Positions 26,494-34,903 of a stretch of 64,000 bases of DNA are shown in pieces. The notes under the pieces were generated by a model. The model was not told the DNA's origin. It did no database searches and saw only the letters and a list, made by a program, of their open reading frames with translations. Source of the stretch: ZC4RG19 sp017577565 (GTDB lineage: Bacteria > Actinomycetota > Acidimicrobiia > Acidimicrobiales > VFJN01); assembly GCA_047459075.1 (NCBI GenBank), contig VSCH01000007.1, positions 24,250 to 88,249 of the forward strand, written 5' to 3'. A program made the translations under genes and the position numbers. Within the stretch, counting starts at the first letter, position 1; the number at the start of each line of letters is the position of its first letter.

Positions 26494-28470
26494 TCAGCTC
26501 ACCCGGAAGTGGTCGAAGCGGGCGGTGTGCGCCGGCGAGGGCGTGTGGTTGCCCACGAACAGGCCCACCTGCGCCACCGACAGGTCGAACGAGAACGACG
26601 CCACCTGCGTCCAGGACACCCCGTCACCCGAACCCGACAGGGTCCACACGTCACCCTCCCGGGCGATGCGCAACCAGTACGGCGCCCCCGCCGGCGCCGC
26701 CCGGTTCGCCCGCGCCGAGGCCGACCCACCGTCGATCGTCGCCACGAAGAACCGCGGCGACCCACCGTCGTGGTGCACCTCGAACCGGATCAGGTTCTGC
26801 GCGTCCTCCTGCACCACCAGACCCTGCATCTGGTACGCCGAGGACACCGCCGAGTCCACCTTCACCTCCACGGTGAAGTCCGTGTCCTCCGCCGCCTGCA
26901 ACAGCCGCGGCGCCCGCAACGCCCCCGTCCACAGGTCGTGGGACACCCCCGCCGGCACCGACAGCTCCACGTGCGACCCCGTCGCCACCACCGAGCCGTC
27001 ACCCACCGGATCGAACCACGACCACCACGAACCCAACGACGCCGAGGAGAACTCGTCCGACACCAACCCACCACCCGACGGCGGCGGCTCGGGGTCGTTG
27101 TCGACCGACACGGTCACGGTCGCCGGCCCGGCCACCGCGCCGTCGTCGTCGGCCACCGTGTAGGCGAAGGCGTCCTCGCCGGTGAAGCCGTCCTCGGGCG
27201 TGTAGGTCACGGCGCCGGTCGCCGGGTCGACGGTCGTCGAGCCGTGGTCCGGCCCGGTCACGACCGTGACCGACGAGGGCACGAGCGCGCCGTCGGGGTC
27301 GCTGTCGTTGGCCAGGACGTCGATGACCACCGGCGTGCCGGCCGTCGTGGCCGCCACGTCGTCGACGACGATCGGGGGCCGGTTCGCCGGCGGGGGCGGC
27401 GCCTCGCCGCCGACCTCGGTCACCACGACGTCGCCGAAGGTGACCTGCGCCCGGTGGGCGATGAGCAGCGCCGAGCCGTTGGCCTTGGCGAAGGTCGTGT
27501 CGAGGGCCTCGACCGTGACGCCGGCGCCCTCCGGCTGGCCGGCCGGGACGACCGTCATGCGGTAGCGGTCGCCCTGGGCGGTGCGCTGGACGCTGGCCCG
27601 GAAGAGATAGGTCTGCCCCGGGGTCAGGCTGAAGCCGCTCTGGTCGGCGGCCAGCACGTCCTCGTCGGCGCTGGAGATCTCGACCCGGGGCGGGTGGCCG
27701 TAGAGGCCCCGGTACCAGGCGAGGGCGCCGCTCGGGCGCCACCCCGCCCGGGGCTGCATCCCCGGCTGGTGCGGCGGCGCCTCGGTGTGGCCGGTCCAGC
27801 GGAGGAAGAAGCCGACCGCGCCGTCGTTGGCGTAGAGGCTGTGGACCGTGACCGGGACCTCGATCTCGTAGTCGGTCCAGGTCACGTCGCCGACCGCGAG
27901 CAGGCGGTCGTAGCCGGAGACGTCGTTGCGCACGCCCTCCGGGGTGACCGACCAGCGGCCGTCGACGACGTCGACGACGTCGGTCGGGCGCGTGGCGCCC
28001 GCCCACTCGACCCGGGTGGGCAGCGGCCAGGTCGTGCCCGGGTGGTGGACCAGCGTCACCGTGCGCTGCGCCTCGTTGCCGGCCCGGTCGGTGGCCGTGA
28101 TGACGACCTCGTTCTCGCCGGCCACGAGGTCGCCCCGGTCGATCTCGACGTTGAAGTCGCCCGGCTGCAGCAGGCGGGGGTGGTCGTCGCCGATGGTGAG
28201 CGGCTGCTCGGGGCCGCCGTTCAGCGACCAGGTCAGCGAGGCGACGTCACCGTCCGGGTCGGTGACCCGCCCGAGCACGTTGGCCCACTGCTGGGTGTGG
28301 CCGGTGGCCCCGACGTGCTGCACGTCGCCGTACCAGACGTCGATGGCCGGGGCCGTGCCCTGGGCCGAGGCCGGGAGCGCCACCGCCCCGGCCACCACGG
28401 AGGCGGTCGCCGCCACGGCCACGAGCCGTCCCGCCCGCGACCACCGCCCGTCCGATCGCGATCCCCGCAC
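26494..28470 (-). CDS. Secreted multidomain protein with Ig/cadherin-like and DUF1349-like modules
   Basis: A 658-residue exported protein. GTG 28470 follows GGAGGTGGAAG and gives a textbook Sec signal peptide (hydrophobic core AVAATASVVAGAVAL, cleavage after ASA). Next come an Ig-like module (TDPDGDVASLTWSLNGG), a laminin/concanavalin-like module (about 165-370), a cadherin-like tandem-repeat module (NRPPIVVDDVAATTAGTP, VLANDSDPDG) and a C-terminal DUF1349/jelly-roll module (about 475-658). These modules bind carbohydrates or proteins on the cell surface; no catalytic site was seen. Over part of the last module the codons use more GGT, TTG and GCG than neighbouring genes, hinting at a later addition. 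Confidence 0.75.
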   Translation of the reverse strand: MRGSRSDGRWSRAGRLVAVAATASVVAGAVALPASAQGTAPAIDVWYGDVQHVGATGHTQQWANVLGRVTDPDGDVASLTWSLNGGPEQPLTIGDDHPRLLQPGDFNVEIDRGDLVAGENEVVITATDRAGNEAQRTVTLVHHPGTTWPLPTRVEWAGATRPTDVVDVVDGRWSVTPEGVRNDVSGYDRLLAVGDVTWTDYEIEVPVTVHSLYANDGAVGFFLRWTGHTEAPPHQPGMQPRAGWRPSGALAWYRGLYGHPPRVEISSADEDVLAADQSGFSLTPGQTYLFRASVQRTAQGDRYRMTVVPAGQPEGAGVTVEALDTTFAKANGSALLIAHRAQVTFGDVVVTEVGGEAPPPPANRPPIVVDDVAATTAGTPVVIDVLANDSDPDGALVPSSVTVVTGPDHGSTTVDPATGAVTYTPEDGFTGEDAFAYTVADDDGAVAGPATVTVSVDNDPEPPPSGGGLVSDEFSSASLGSWWSWFDPVGDGSVVATGSHVELSVPAGVSHDLWTGALRAPRLLQAAEDTDFTVEVKVDSAVSSAYQMQGLVVQEDAQNLIRFEVHHDGGSPRFFVATIDGGSASARANRAAPAGAPYWLRIAREGDVWTLSGSGDGVSWTQVASFSFDLSVAQVGLFVGNHTPSPAHTARFDHFRVS

Positions 28471-28522
28471 CTTCCACCTCCGGTCCCGCCCGGGCGCACG
28501 TCCGCCCGTCCAGCGGCCCGGG

Positions 28523-28528
28523 ACGTTA
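28523..28528 (-). promoter_or_regulatory. Candidate -10 box for the secreted multidomain gene
   Basis: TAACGT in a second copy of GCTAACGTC, about 52 nt upstream of GTG 28470. Confidence 0.4.
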
Positions 28529-28589
28529 GCCGACCGCCACGGGCGGTTGCCCGACCCCGCTCCGAGCACGCGGTGCGGCCATCAGCTGC

Positions 28590-28595
28590 TAGCGT
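28590..28595 (+). promoter_or_regulatory. Candidate -10 box for the GT2-toroid gene
   Basis: TAGCGT, 42 nt upstream of the start at 28638; GGCGGGCGGAGGCGG before the start can act as ribosome binding site. Confidence 0.35.
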
Positions 28596-28637
28596 CGTGC
28601 CCCGGCAGGACAGGTCCGACGGCGGGCGGAGGCGGAC

Positions 28638-30845
28638 GTGCAGTTCAGCGTGGTGGTGTGCACCCACAACGGGGCGTCGCGCCTGCGGCGCTCCCTGGGG
28701 TCGGTGCTGGCGCAGGAGGCGGCGGACTTCGAGCTGGTCGTGGTCGACGACGGGTCGACCGACGACACCGCGGCGGTCGTGCGGAGCCACGACGCCGCCA
28801 ACCTGCGCTACGTCTGGCGCCCCAACGGCGGGCTCTCCGCCGCCCGCAACACCGGCCTGCGCGAAGCACGGGGGCAGTTCGTCGTCTACCTCGACGACGA
28901 CGACTGGGCCGACCCCGACTGGCTGCGCACGCTCGCCGGCGCCCTCGACGACACGACCGGCGTCGTCACCTGCGGCGCCTGGATGCACGGCCCCGACGGC
29001 AGCGTCGAGGTGCAGCTCCCCCGGCAGATGCCCGAGGCGTTCGGCGGGGTGACGGCGCTGTTCCTCGCCGGCACGTTCGCCGTCCGGCGCTCGCTCTACG
29101 AGGCGATCGGCGGGTACGCCGAGGACATCCCCACCTCGCACCAGAGCGAGGTGGCGCTGCGCCTCGTCCCGGCCCTGGCCCGGGCCGGCCTCACGGTGGC
29201 GACCGTCGACCGGCCCCTCGTGCACATCGAGCGCCGCGCGGCCGGCCAGCGCCGGCGCCGGCCCGACACCGTGCTGCGGGGGGCCGAGTACCTCATCGAG
29301 CGCCACCACGACCGCCTGGTCCGCTCCCCCGACGCGCTGGCCGACTACCACGCCGTCGCCGCCGTGGCCGCCGCGCAGCTGGGCGACCGGCACCGCAGCC
29401 GCCACCACTTCCGGTCCGCCTTCCGCCTCGACCCGACCAACCCGCGCCACGCCCTACGGTTCGTGGTCTCGCACGTGCCGTTCGCAGCTGCGAAGATCTG
29501 GGGTCGCCACGCCCTCCCGGCCGGCGGCCCCGACGGCAGGTCCGCCGCCCCCGCCGAGGAGGCCCCCTCCGATGCCGCACCGACCCCCCGCCGCGAGGCC
29601 GAGATGAGCGCCGGACCCGCCACCGCCGCGGCGCGGCGGGCCCCGACCGGCCGGCTGGCCCGGCGGCTGCAGCGGGCCGCGGCGCTCGCCCGTCCCGCCG
29701 TCGCCCGCGGCATCCTCGCCGGCCAGCGCTCGGGCCGGGCCGGCCCGGACGCGGACCACCTGGCCGCCGCCGTCGCCTGGCTGGGCCGGGCGCAGGACGC
29801 CACGCCCGACGGCGGCGTGGCCGCCAGCTACAGCCTGCTCGACGGCTGGAACCCCTCCTACCCGGAGACCACCGGCTACATCGTCCCGACCCTGCTGCAC
29901 CACGCCGAGGCCACCGGCGACGACGAGAGCCGCCGCCGGGCCCGCCGGATGGGCGGGTGGCTGGCCGAGGTGCAGCGGGCCGACGGCTCGATCGGGCGGG
30001 GCCTGTGGGAGGGCCCCGCCGACGCCGACAAGCCGGCCGAGGTGTTCAACACCGGTCAGGTGCTGTTCGCGTACCTCGCGCTGACCGAGACCGGGCTCGA
30101 GCCGCTGGAGGACGCCGCCCGGCGGGCCGCCGGCTGGCTCCGCGACGTGCAGAACCCCGACGGCTCCTGGACGGCGCACGCGCTGCACGGCGTGCCCCAC
30201 ACGTACTACACCCGGGTCACCTGGGCCCTGGCCCGGGCCGGCCGCCTGCTCGACGAGCCCGACCTCACCAAGGCGGCCGGGCGGGCCGTCGACTGGGCGC
30301 TCGCCCAGCGCCGGGAGGGCGGCTGGATCGACCGCATGGCGTTCACGCCCGGTACCGACCCCCTCACCCACACGGTCGCCTACACGATCGAGGGCCTGCT
30401 GGAGTGCGGCCTGGTGCTCGACCACGAGGCCGCCTGGCGGGCCGGCGTCGAGGCCTGCGAGGCCTTCGCCCGCTCCTACCGGGCGGCCGACGGCTGCCGG
30501 CTGCCGAGCGGCGGCGTGGCCGCCACCCTGCGCCCCGACTGGCGGGGCTCGGCCACCTACGACTGCCCGACCGGCACCGCCCAGCTCGCGCTCTGCTGCC
30601 GGCGGGTGGCGGCGGTCGACGGGCGGGAGGACCTGCGCGAGGTCGCCGACGACCTGCTCCGGGCGGTGAAGCTGGCCCAGGCCGGGCCGTCCGCGCCCCC
30701 CGAGCTGCGGGGCGGCGTCCCCGGCTCGATGCCGATCTGGGGCCGCTACGCGTCGTTCAAGTACCTCAACTGGGCCACGAAGTTCGCCGCCGACGCGCTG
30801 CTCGACGCCGTCACCGGCGGCCTGCCCCGGCTCCGGTACGGGTGA
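28638..30845 (+). CDS. GT2 glycosyltransferase fused to an alpha/alpha-toroid (QW-repeat-like) domain
   Basis: A 735-residue two-domain protein. Residues 1-300 are a GT-A family 2 glycosyltransferase: VVVCTHNGASRLRRSLGSVL, VVVDDGSTDDT, GLSAARNTGLREA and the metal-binding LDDDDW. After a Pro/Ala-rich linker (about 305-350), residues 355-735 form an all-helical toroid with repeating Q-x3-(D/E)-G-(S/G) units at about 446, 505 and 557 (for example QNPDGSW), as in prenyltransferase/terpene-cyclase or six-hairpin glycosidase folds. An internal ATG at 29601 after GCGAGGCCGAG could start the second domain alone. It is coupled to wecB by a GTGA overlap. The role of the toroid is unknown; substrate trimming or polymer binding is possible. 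Confidence 0.8.
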   Translation: MQFSVVVCTHNGASRLRRSLGSVLAQEAADFELVVVDDGSTDDTAAVVRSHDAANLRYVWRPNGGLSAARNTGLREARGQFVVYLDDDDWADPDWLRTLAGALDDTTGVVTCGAWMHGPDGSVEVQLPRQMPEAFGGVTALFLAGTFAVRRSLYEAIGGYAEDIPTSHQSEVALRLVPALARAGLTVATVDRPLVHIERRAAGQRRRRPDTVLRGAEYLIERHHDRLVRSPDALADYHAVAAVAAAQLGDRHRSRHHFRSAFRLDPTNPRHALRFVVSHVPFAAAKIWGRHALPAGGPDGRSAAPAEEAPSDAAPTPRREAEMSAGPATAAARRAPTGRLARRLQRAAALARPAVARGILAGQRSGRAGPDADHLAAAVAWLGRAQDATPDGGVAASYSLLDGWNPSYPETTGYIVPTLLHHAEATGDDESRRRARRMGGWLAEVQRADGSIGRGLWEGPADADKPAEVFNTGQVLFAYLALTETGLEPLEDAARRAAGWLRDVQNPDGSWTAHALHGVPHTYYTRVTWALARAGRLLDEPDLTKAAGRAVDWALAQRREGGWIDRMAFTPGTDPLTHTVAYTIEGLLECGLVLDHEAAWRAGVEACEAFARSYRAADGCRLPSGGVAATLRPDWRGSATYDCPTGTAQLALCCRRVAAVDGREDLREVADDLLRAVKLAQAGPSAPPELRGGVPGSMPIWGRYASFKYLNWATKFAADALLDAVTGGLPRLRYG

Positions 30846-31933
30846 GGTCGCCGGTGGCACCCCTGGTCCACGTCGTCGGCGCCCGCCCCAACTTCGTCAA
30901 GGCCGCGCCCGTCGTGGCCGCCCTGGCCGACCGCGAGCAGGTCCTCGTCCACACCGGGCAGCACTACGACGAGCGCATGTCCGACGTCTTCTTCCGGCAG
31001 CTCGGCCTGCCGGAGCCCGACGTCGACCTGGGCGTCGGCTCGGGCAGCCACGCCCGCCAGACCGCGGCGCTGCTCACCGCCCTGGAGGACGAGCTCCTGC
31101 GGCGCCGGCCCCGGCTGGTCGTCGTCTACGGCGACGTGAACTCCACCCTGGCGGCGGCGCTGGTGGCGGCCAAGCTGCAGGTGCCGGTGGCCCACGTCGA
31201 GGCCGGGCTGCGCAGCTTCGACGACACGATGCCGGAGGAGATCAACCGCCGGGTCACCGACTCGCTCGCCCGGCTGCACCTCGTCACCAGCCCCGAGGCC
31301 ATCGGGAACCTGGCCCGCGAGGGGGTCGCCGTCGAGGGCATCCACTTCGTCGGCAACCCGATGATCGACACGCTGCTGGCCAACCTCGACCGCTTCGACG
31401 TGGCCGCGGCCCGGCGGGCGGTCGGCCTCGGCCCCGACGGCCCCTACGGGCTCGTCACCCTGCACCGGCCGGCCAACGTCGACGACCCCCGGGCCATCGC
31501 CGCGCTGGTCGTGGCGCTCAAGGAGGTCGCCGGCTCGCTGCCCCTCGTCTTCCCCGTGCACCCCCGGGGCCGGGCGGCCTTCGAGCAGGCCGGCCTCACG
31601 TCGATCGCCGGCATCACCGTCGTCGACCCGCTGGGCTACATCGAGTTCGTGTCGCTCATGCGGGGGGCGGCGCTGGTCGTCACCGACAGCGGCGGGGTGC
31701 AGGAGGAGACGACCGTGCTGCGGGTGCCGTGCGTCACGGTCCGGCCCAACACCGAGCGCCCGATCACCATCACCCACGGCACCAACCGGCTGAGCACCAT
31801 CGAGGAGCTCCCGGCGGTCGCCCGCGCCGCGCTGGCCGCCGGGCCGCCCCCGGACGACCGGGTGCCGCCGCTGTGGGACGGCCGGGCCGGGCAGCGCATC
31901 GCCGAGGTGCTCGCCGCCTGGCTCGACGGCTGA
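30842..31933 (+). CDS. wecB: UDP-N-acetylglucosamine 2-epimerase (non-hydrolysing)
   Basis: A 363-residue GT-B-like epimerase that converts UDP-GlcNAc to UDP-ManNAc. Signature blocks are GARPNFVKAAPVVAAL, TGQHYDERMSDVFF, VYGDVNSTLAAALVA, HVEAGLRSFDDTMPEEINRR and, near the end, VTDSGGVQEETTVL. It starts with a GTG in the preceding stop; a second GTG 12 nt on is possible. UDP-ManNAc could be oxidised to UDP-ManNAcA by the dehydrogenase encoded at 51779-53128. Confidence 0.96.
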   Translation: MRSPVAPLVHVVGARPNFVKAAPVVAALADREQVLVHTGQHYDERMSDVFFRQLGLPEPDVDLGVGSGSHARQTAALLTALEDELLRRRPRLVVVYGDVNSTLAAALVAAKLQVPVAHVEAGLRSFDDTMPEEINRRVTDSLARLHLVTSPEAIGNLAREGVAVEGIHFVGNPMIDTLLANLDRFDVAAARRAVGLGPDGPYGLVTLHRPANVDDPRAIAALVVALKEVAGSLPLVFPVHPRGRAAFEQAGLTSIAGITVVDPLGYIEFVSLMRGAALVVTDSGGVQEETTVLRVPCVTVRPNTERPITITHGTNRLSTIEELPAVARAALAAGPPPDDRVPPLWDGRAGQRIAEVLAAWLDG

Positions 31934-31962
31934 GCCCCCGACCGGGGCCGGGCTCGGCGGGG

Positions 31963-33078
31963 TCAGCGGAGCAGGCCGCCGAGGAACCCGGCGAGCTGCT
32001 TGACGTGGTCGGCCCGGTCGAGGCGGCTCGCGGCCGCGTCGCACGCCTGGGTCAGCGCCTCGGACGACGCCCGCCCCGAGGCGAGGAGCTCGACCACCTG
32101 CGCGGCGACCTCCTCGGGGCCGGCCCCGGCGTCGACCACGAGCCCGCAGCCGGTGGCGCGGACCAGCTCGGCGATGTCCCAGCCGATGTCGGTTGTGACG
32201 ACGCCGACGCCGGAGGCGACGTACTCGCCGAACTTCGTCGGGTACGAGACCTCGTTGACGAGGTGGGGCCGGCGCACGATGAAGCCGAGCTGGGTGGCCC
32301 GCAGGTGCTCGGCCACCTCGGGCGGCGAGTGGGCCGCCACCACCCGGACGGCGCCGTCGGGGAGCGCCCGGCGCAGCACCTCGGCCCGCTCGTCCCGGCT
32401 GACGACCAGGAACCGCAGGTCCGGGTCGAGCCGGTGCATCGCCGCCCAGATCTCGGCGAGCATGGGCAGGTTCTGCCAGGGCGCCCCGGTGCCGATGTAG
32501 GTCATCGCGCCCGGGCCCGGCGGCCGCAGGCGGAACGTCGACCGGTCGACGACGGTCGGCGCCACGGCGACCGGCATGTCGCCGACCCGGTCGCGCAGCA
32601 GGCCGGCCATCGGCCGGGACACGACGACGGCGGCGTCCGGCCGCCGGCCCACCCGCGTGCTGCGCCACAGGCCCTCGACCATCGCCCGCCGGCGGCGGTC
32701 GTCGGCGTGGAGGAGGCGCTCCTCGGGCACGCCGTTCACGCACCAGACCAGCCGGCCGGCGCGGACGGCCCGGGCGTAGGGCAGGGCGGTGAACCCGACC
32801 GCCAGCACGAGGTCGGCCCGCTCCCGGCGGCGGTCGGCGAGCGCCCGCAGCGCTCCCGGCATGCCCTGGGCCCGCCCGTCGAGCACGGCGGAGCGGACCC
32901 GCAGGCGGGGCGCCATGAAGGCGTCGACCTGGGCGGCGGCGGCCGCGCGGTCGCCGTCGGGGCACAGCCACCAGAACCGCTGGCGGGCGCCGAGCTCGTC
33001 CAGCGTGTCGAGCAGGAACGCCAGGCGCCGCCCCTGGAACGGCCCCCGGTAGACGACGTCGACGAGCGGCCCGCTCAC
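31963..33078 (-). CDS. Glycosyltransferase, GT4-like
   Basis: A 371-residue GT-B protein with a divergent sequence. The N-terminal domain opens VDVVYRGPFQGRRLAFLLDTL. The donor half has AMTYIGTGAPWQNLPMLAEIW and YPTKFGEYVASGVGVVTTDIGWDIAELV, the P-T-K-x-x-E-Y-x-A-x-G pattern of TuaH/GT4-type enzymes rather than a clear E-x7-E. It is the last gene of the GT2-ABC-GT unit, 40 nt after the ABC transporter. Acceptor and donor are unknown. Confidence 0.75.
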   Translation of the reverse strand: MSGPLVDVVYRGPFQGRRLAFLLDTLDELGARQRFWWLCPDGDRAAAAAQVDAFMAPRLRVRSAVLDGRAQGMPGALRALADRRRERADLVLAVGFTALPYARAVRAGRLVWCVNGVPEERLLHADDRRRRAMVEGLWRSTRVGRRPDAAVVVSRPMAGLLRDRVGDMPVAVAPTVVDRSTFRLRPPGPGAMTYIGTGAPWQNLPMLAEIWAAMHRLDPDLRFLVVSRDERAEVLRRALPDGAVRVVAAHSPPEVAEHLRATQLGFIVRRPHLVNEVSYPTKFGEYVASGVGVVTTDIGWDIAELVRATGCGLVVDAGAGPEEVAAQVVELLASGRASSEALTQACDAAASRLDRADHVKQLAGFLGGLLR

Positions 33079-33118
33079 GGGTGCCCCCGCAGGTGGGCGC
33101 CGGTGGCGGCGGGCCGGC

Positions 33119-34903
33119 TCATGCCGGGTCGGGCGCGGCGCCGGCCAGCGCGAGCGTCGCCCGGTAGTAGCCCTCGACCCGCTCCAGGTTCGCGGGGGTG
33201 TCGAACGCCGCCACCCGGCCGTCCTCCAGGACCATGATGCGGTCGCAGCTGCTGAGCGTGGACATGCGGTGGGCGACGATGAACATCGTCACCGAGCCCC
33301 GCAGCCCCTCCAGCGACCGCTGGATGGCGACCTCGGAGTGGGGGTCGAGCGCGCTCGTCGGCTCGTCGAGCACGAGGATCTCGGGCCGGCCGGCCAGGGC
33401 CCGGGCGAGGCACAGGCGCTGGCGCTGGCCGCCGGAGACGGCGTCCAGCCGCTGGCCCACGCGGTGCTCGTAGCCGCCGGGCCAGGCCATCACCTCGTCG
33501 TGGATGTGGGCGAGGCGGGCGGCCCGCTCGACGTCCTCGTCGGTGACCTCCTCCCGGAAGTAGCGGATGTTCTCCGCCACCGTCCCGTTGAGCAGGCGGG
33601 GCTCCTGGGAGACGTAGGCGACCCGCTGCTGCCAGGCCTCGAGGGCGATCTCCCGGACGTCGATGCCGCCGACCAGGTAGCGCCCGGCGTCGGGCTCGCG
33701 CAGGCGCAGCAGCAGCTGCACGAGCGTCGACTTGCCGGCGCCGGACAGGCCGACGATGCCGATCGTCTCGCCCGCCTCGACGTGGAAGGAGACGTCCTCG
33801 AGCACCGTCTGGCGCTCGTCGTAGGAGAACGACACCCGCTCGAAGGCGATGTCGGCCCGGGGCGGCACCGGCAGGTCGCCCGACCGCTGCACGCTGTCGT
33901 CGTAGCGCCGAACCTCCTTCTGGATGCGGTCGAGGAACGGCGCCACGTCGTTGAGCTTCTGGTAGGCGGTCTGCAGCTGCTGCCCGTAGGACAGGGCCCG
34001 CACGAGGATCAGCACGATGGCGCCGAGGGCGCCGAGGTCCTCGGCGCCGACCGCGTAGAGCACGGCCAGGCCCAGGATCACGAGGATCAGCGCCAGCCCC
34101 TGGTGCAGGGCGGGCACGCTCATCGAGAGGAACTGCGTGCGGAAGTAGGGCTGCTCGACCCTCTCGACGAGCCGGTCGACCCGGGCCCGGTGCTGGGTCG
34201 CCGTGCCGTAGACGTGCATCTCCTCGGTGAGGCGCACGGCCTCGCCGACGCCGTCGGCCAGCGCCAGGGACCCGGAGGAGTGCAGGGCCGCCTGCTTGCG
34301 GGTCGCCCGGCCGAACGGGCGGAGGACGAGGAAGATGCCCACCGCCGCGACCGCGACCGTCAGCGCGATGAGCGGGCTGAGCACGACCGCCGACGCGACG
34401 AGGATGAGGAACGAGGCGAACGGCGAGATGGCGCCGGCGACGATCATCGCCGCCTGGGTGGCGCTGCGGGTGTGCGACGCCATCATCTCCTGCAGGTGGC
34501 CCTCGCCGTCGCGGGACTGCACGCTCCAGGAGGCCCGCGTGTAGGCGTGGAAGAGCTTGCGCATCAGCCGCGACTGGGCCCGGGCGTTCATCCGGGCCGT
34601 GCGCCAGGCGAGGAACCACTGCATGCCCAGCCGCAGGGCGGCGAGCAGGGCCGCCGCCGCGAGCAGCCAGGGCACCGCGGCGTGGACCTTGACGAAGCCG
34701 ATCTCGACGTCCGCGCCGCCGTGGCCCTGGGCCATCGAGTAGGCGACCTGGGCCATGAGGGCGAGGACGCCGGCCTCGAAGAACCCGGCCAGCACGGCGA
34801 GCGAGCCGAGCACGGCCATCTGCCGCGGCAGCGGGCCGAGCGCGAACTCGGCCTTCGCCCGGGCCGAGGCGAACCGGCGCAGGCCGGTGCCGAGGGCGCT
34901 CAT
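33119..34903 (-). CDS. ABC exporter with fused membrane and ATPase domains
   Basis: A 594-residue half-transporter. Six membrane helices lie in residues 1-330, then a nucleotide-binding domain with Walker A GLSGAGKST (about 381-389), signature VSGGQRQR (about 488) and Walker B ILVLDEPTSALD. It is of the MsbA/PglK/lipid-exporter type. It sits between a GT2 and a GT4 gene and is coupled to the GT2 by an ATGA overlap, so the cargo is probably a lipid-linked sugar. Because no Wzx-type MATE/MOP flippase was found in the window, this protein is a candidate flippase, as PglK is in Campylobacter (inference). Confidence 0.92.
   Translation of the reverse strand: MSALGTGLRRFASARAKAEFALGPLPRQMAVLGSLAVLAGFFEAGVLALMAQVAYSMAQGHGGADVEIGFVKVHAAVPWLLAAAALLAALRLGMQWFLAWRTARMNARAQSRLMRKLFHAYTRASWSVQSRDGEGHLQEMMASHTRSATQAAMIVAGAISPFASFLILVASAVVLSPLIALTVAVAAVGIFLVLRPFGRATRKQAALHSSGSLALADGVGEAVRLTEEMHVYGTATQHRARVDRLVERVEQPYFRTQFLSMSVPALHQGLALILVILGLAVLYAVGAEDLGALGAIVLILVRALSYGQQLQTAYQKLNDVAPFLDRIQKEVRRYDDSVQRSGDLPVPPRADIAFERVSFSYDERQTVLEDVSFHVEAGETIGIVGLSGAGKSTLVQLLLRLREPDAGRYLVGGIDVREIALEAWQQRVAYVSQEPRLLNGTVAENIRYFREEVTDEDVERAARLAHIHDEVMAWPGGYEHRVGQRLDAVSGGQRQRLCLARALAGRPEILVLDEPTSALDPHSEVAIQRSLEGLRGSVTMFIVAHRMSTLSSCDRIMVLEDGRVAAFDTPANLERVEGYYRATLALAGAAPDPA

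Noticed and set aside
26509..29052. Very long plus-strand open frame (over 800 codons) opposite the secreted protein gene
   Set aside because: Antisense shadow: Arg/His/Val-rich, no ribosome binding site, contradicted by the domain-rich minus-strand gene.
29601..30845. Treating the toroid domain as a separate gene starting at 29601
   Set aside because: The upstream frame is uninterrupted and in phase, with a Pro/Ala linker typical of fusions. An internal start is possible but unsupported, so one gene is annotated.
31932..31955. GAGCCC / GGGCTC inverted repeat between convergent wecB and GT4 genes as a terminator
   Set aside because: Only six pairs with a 12-nt loop; in such GC-rich sequence this arises easily by chance.
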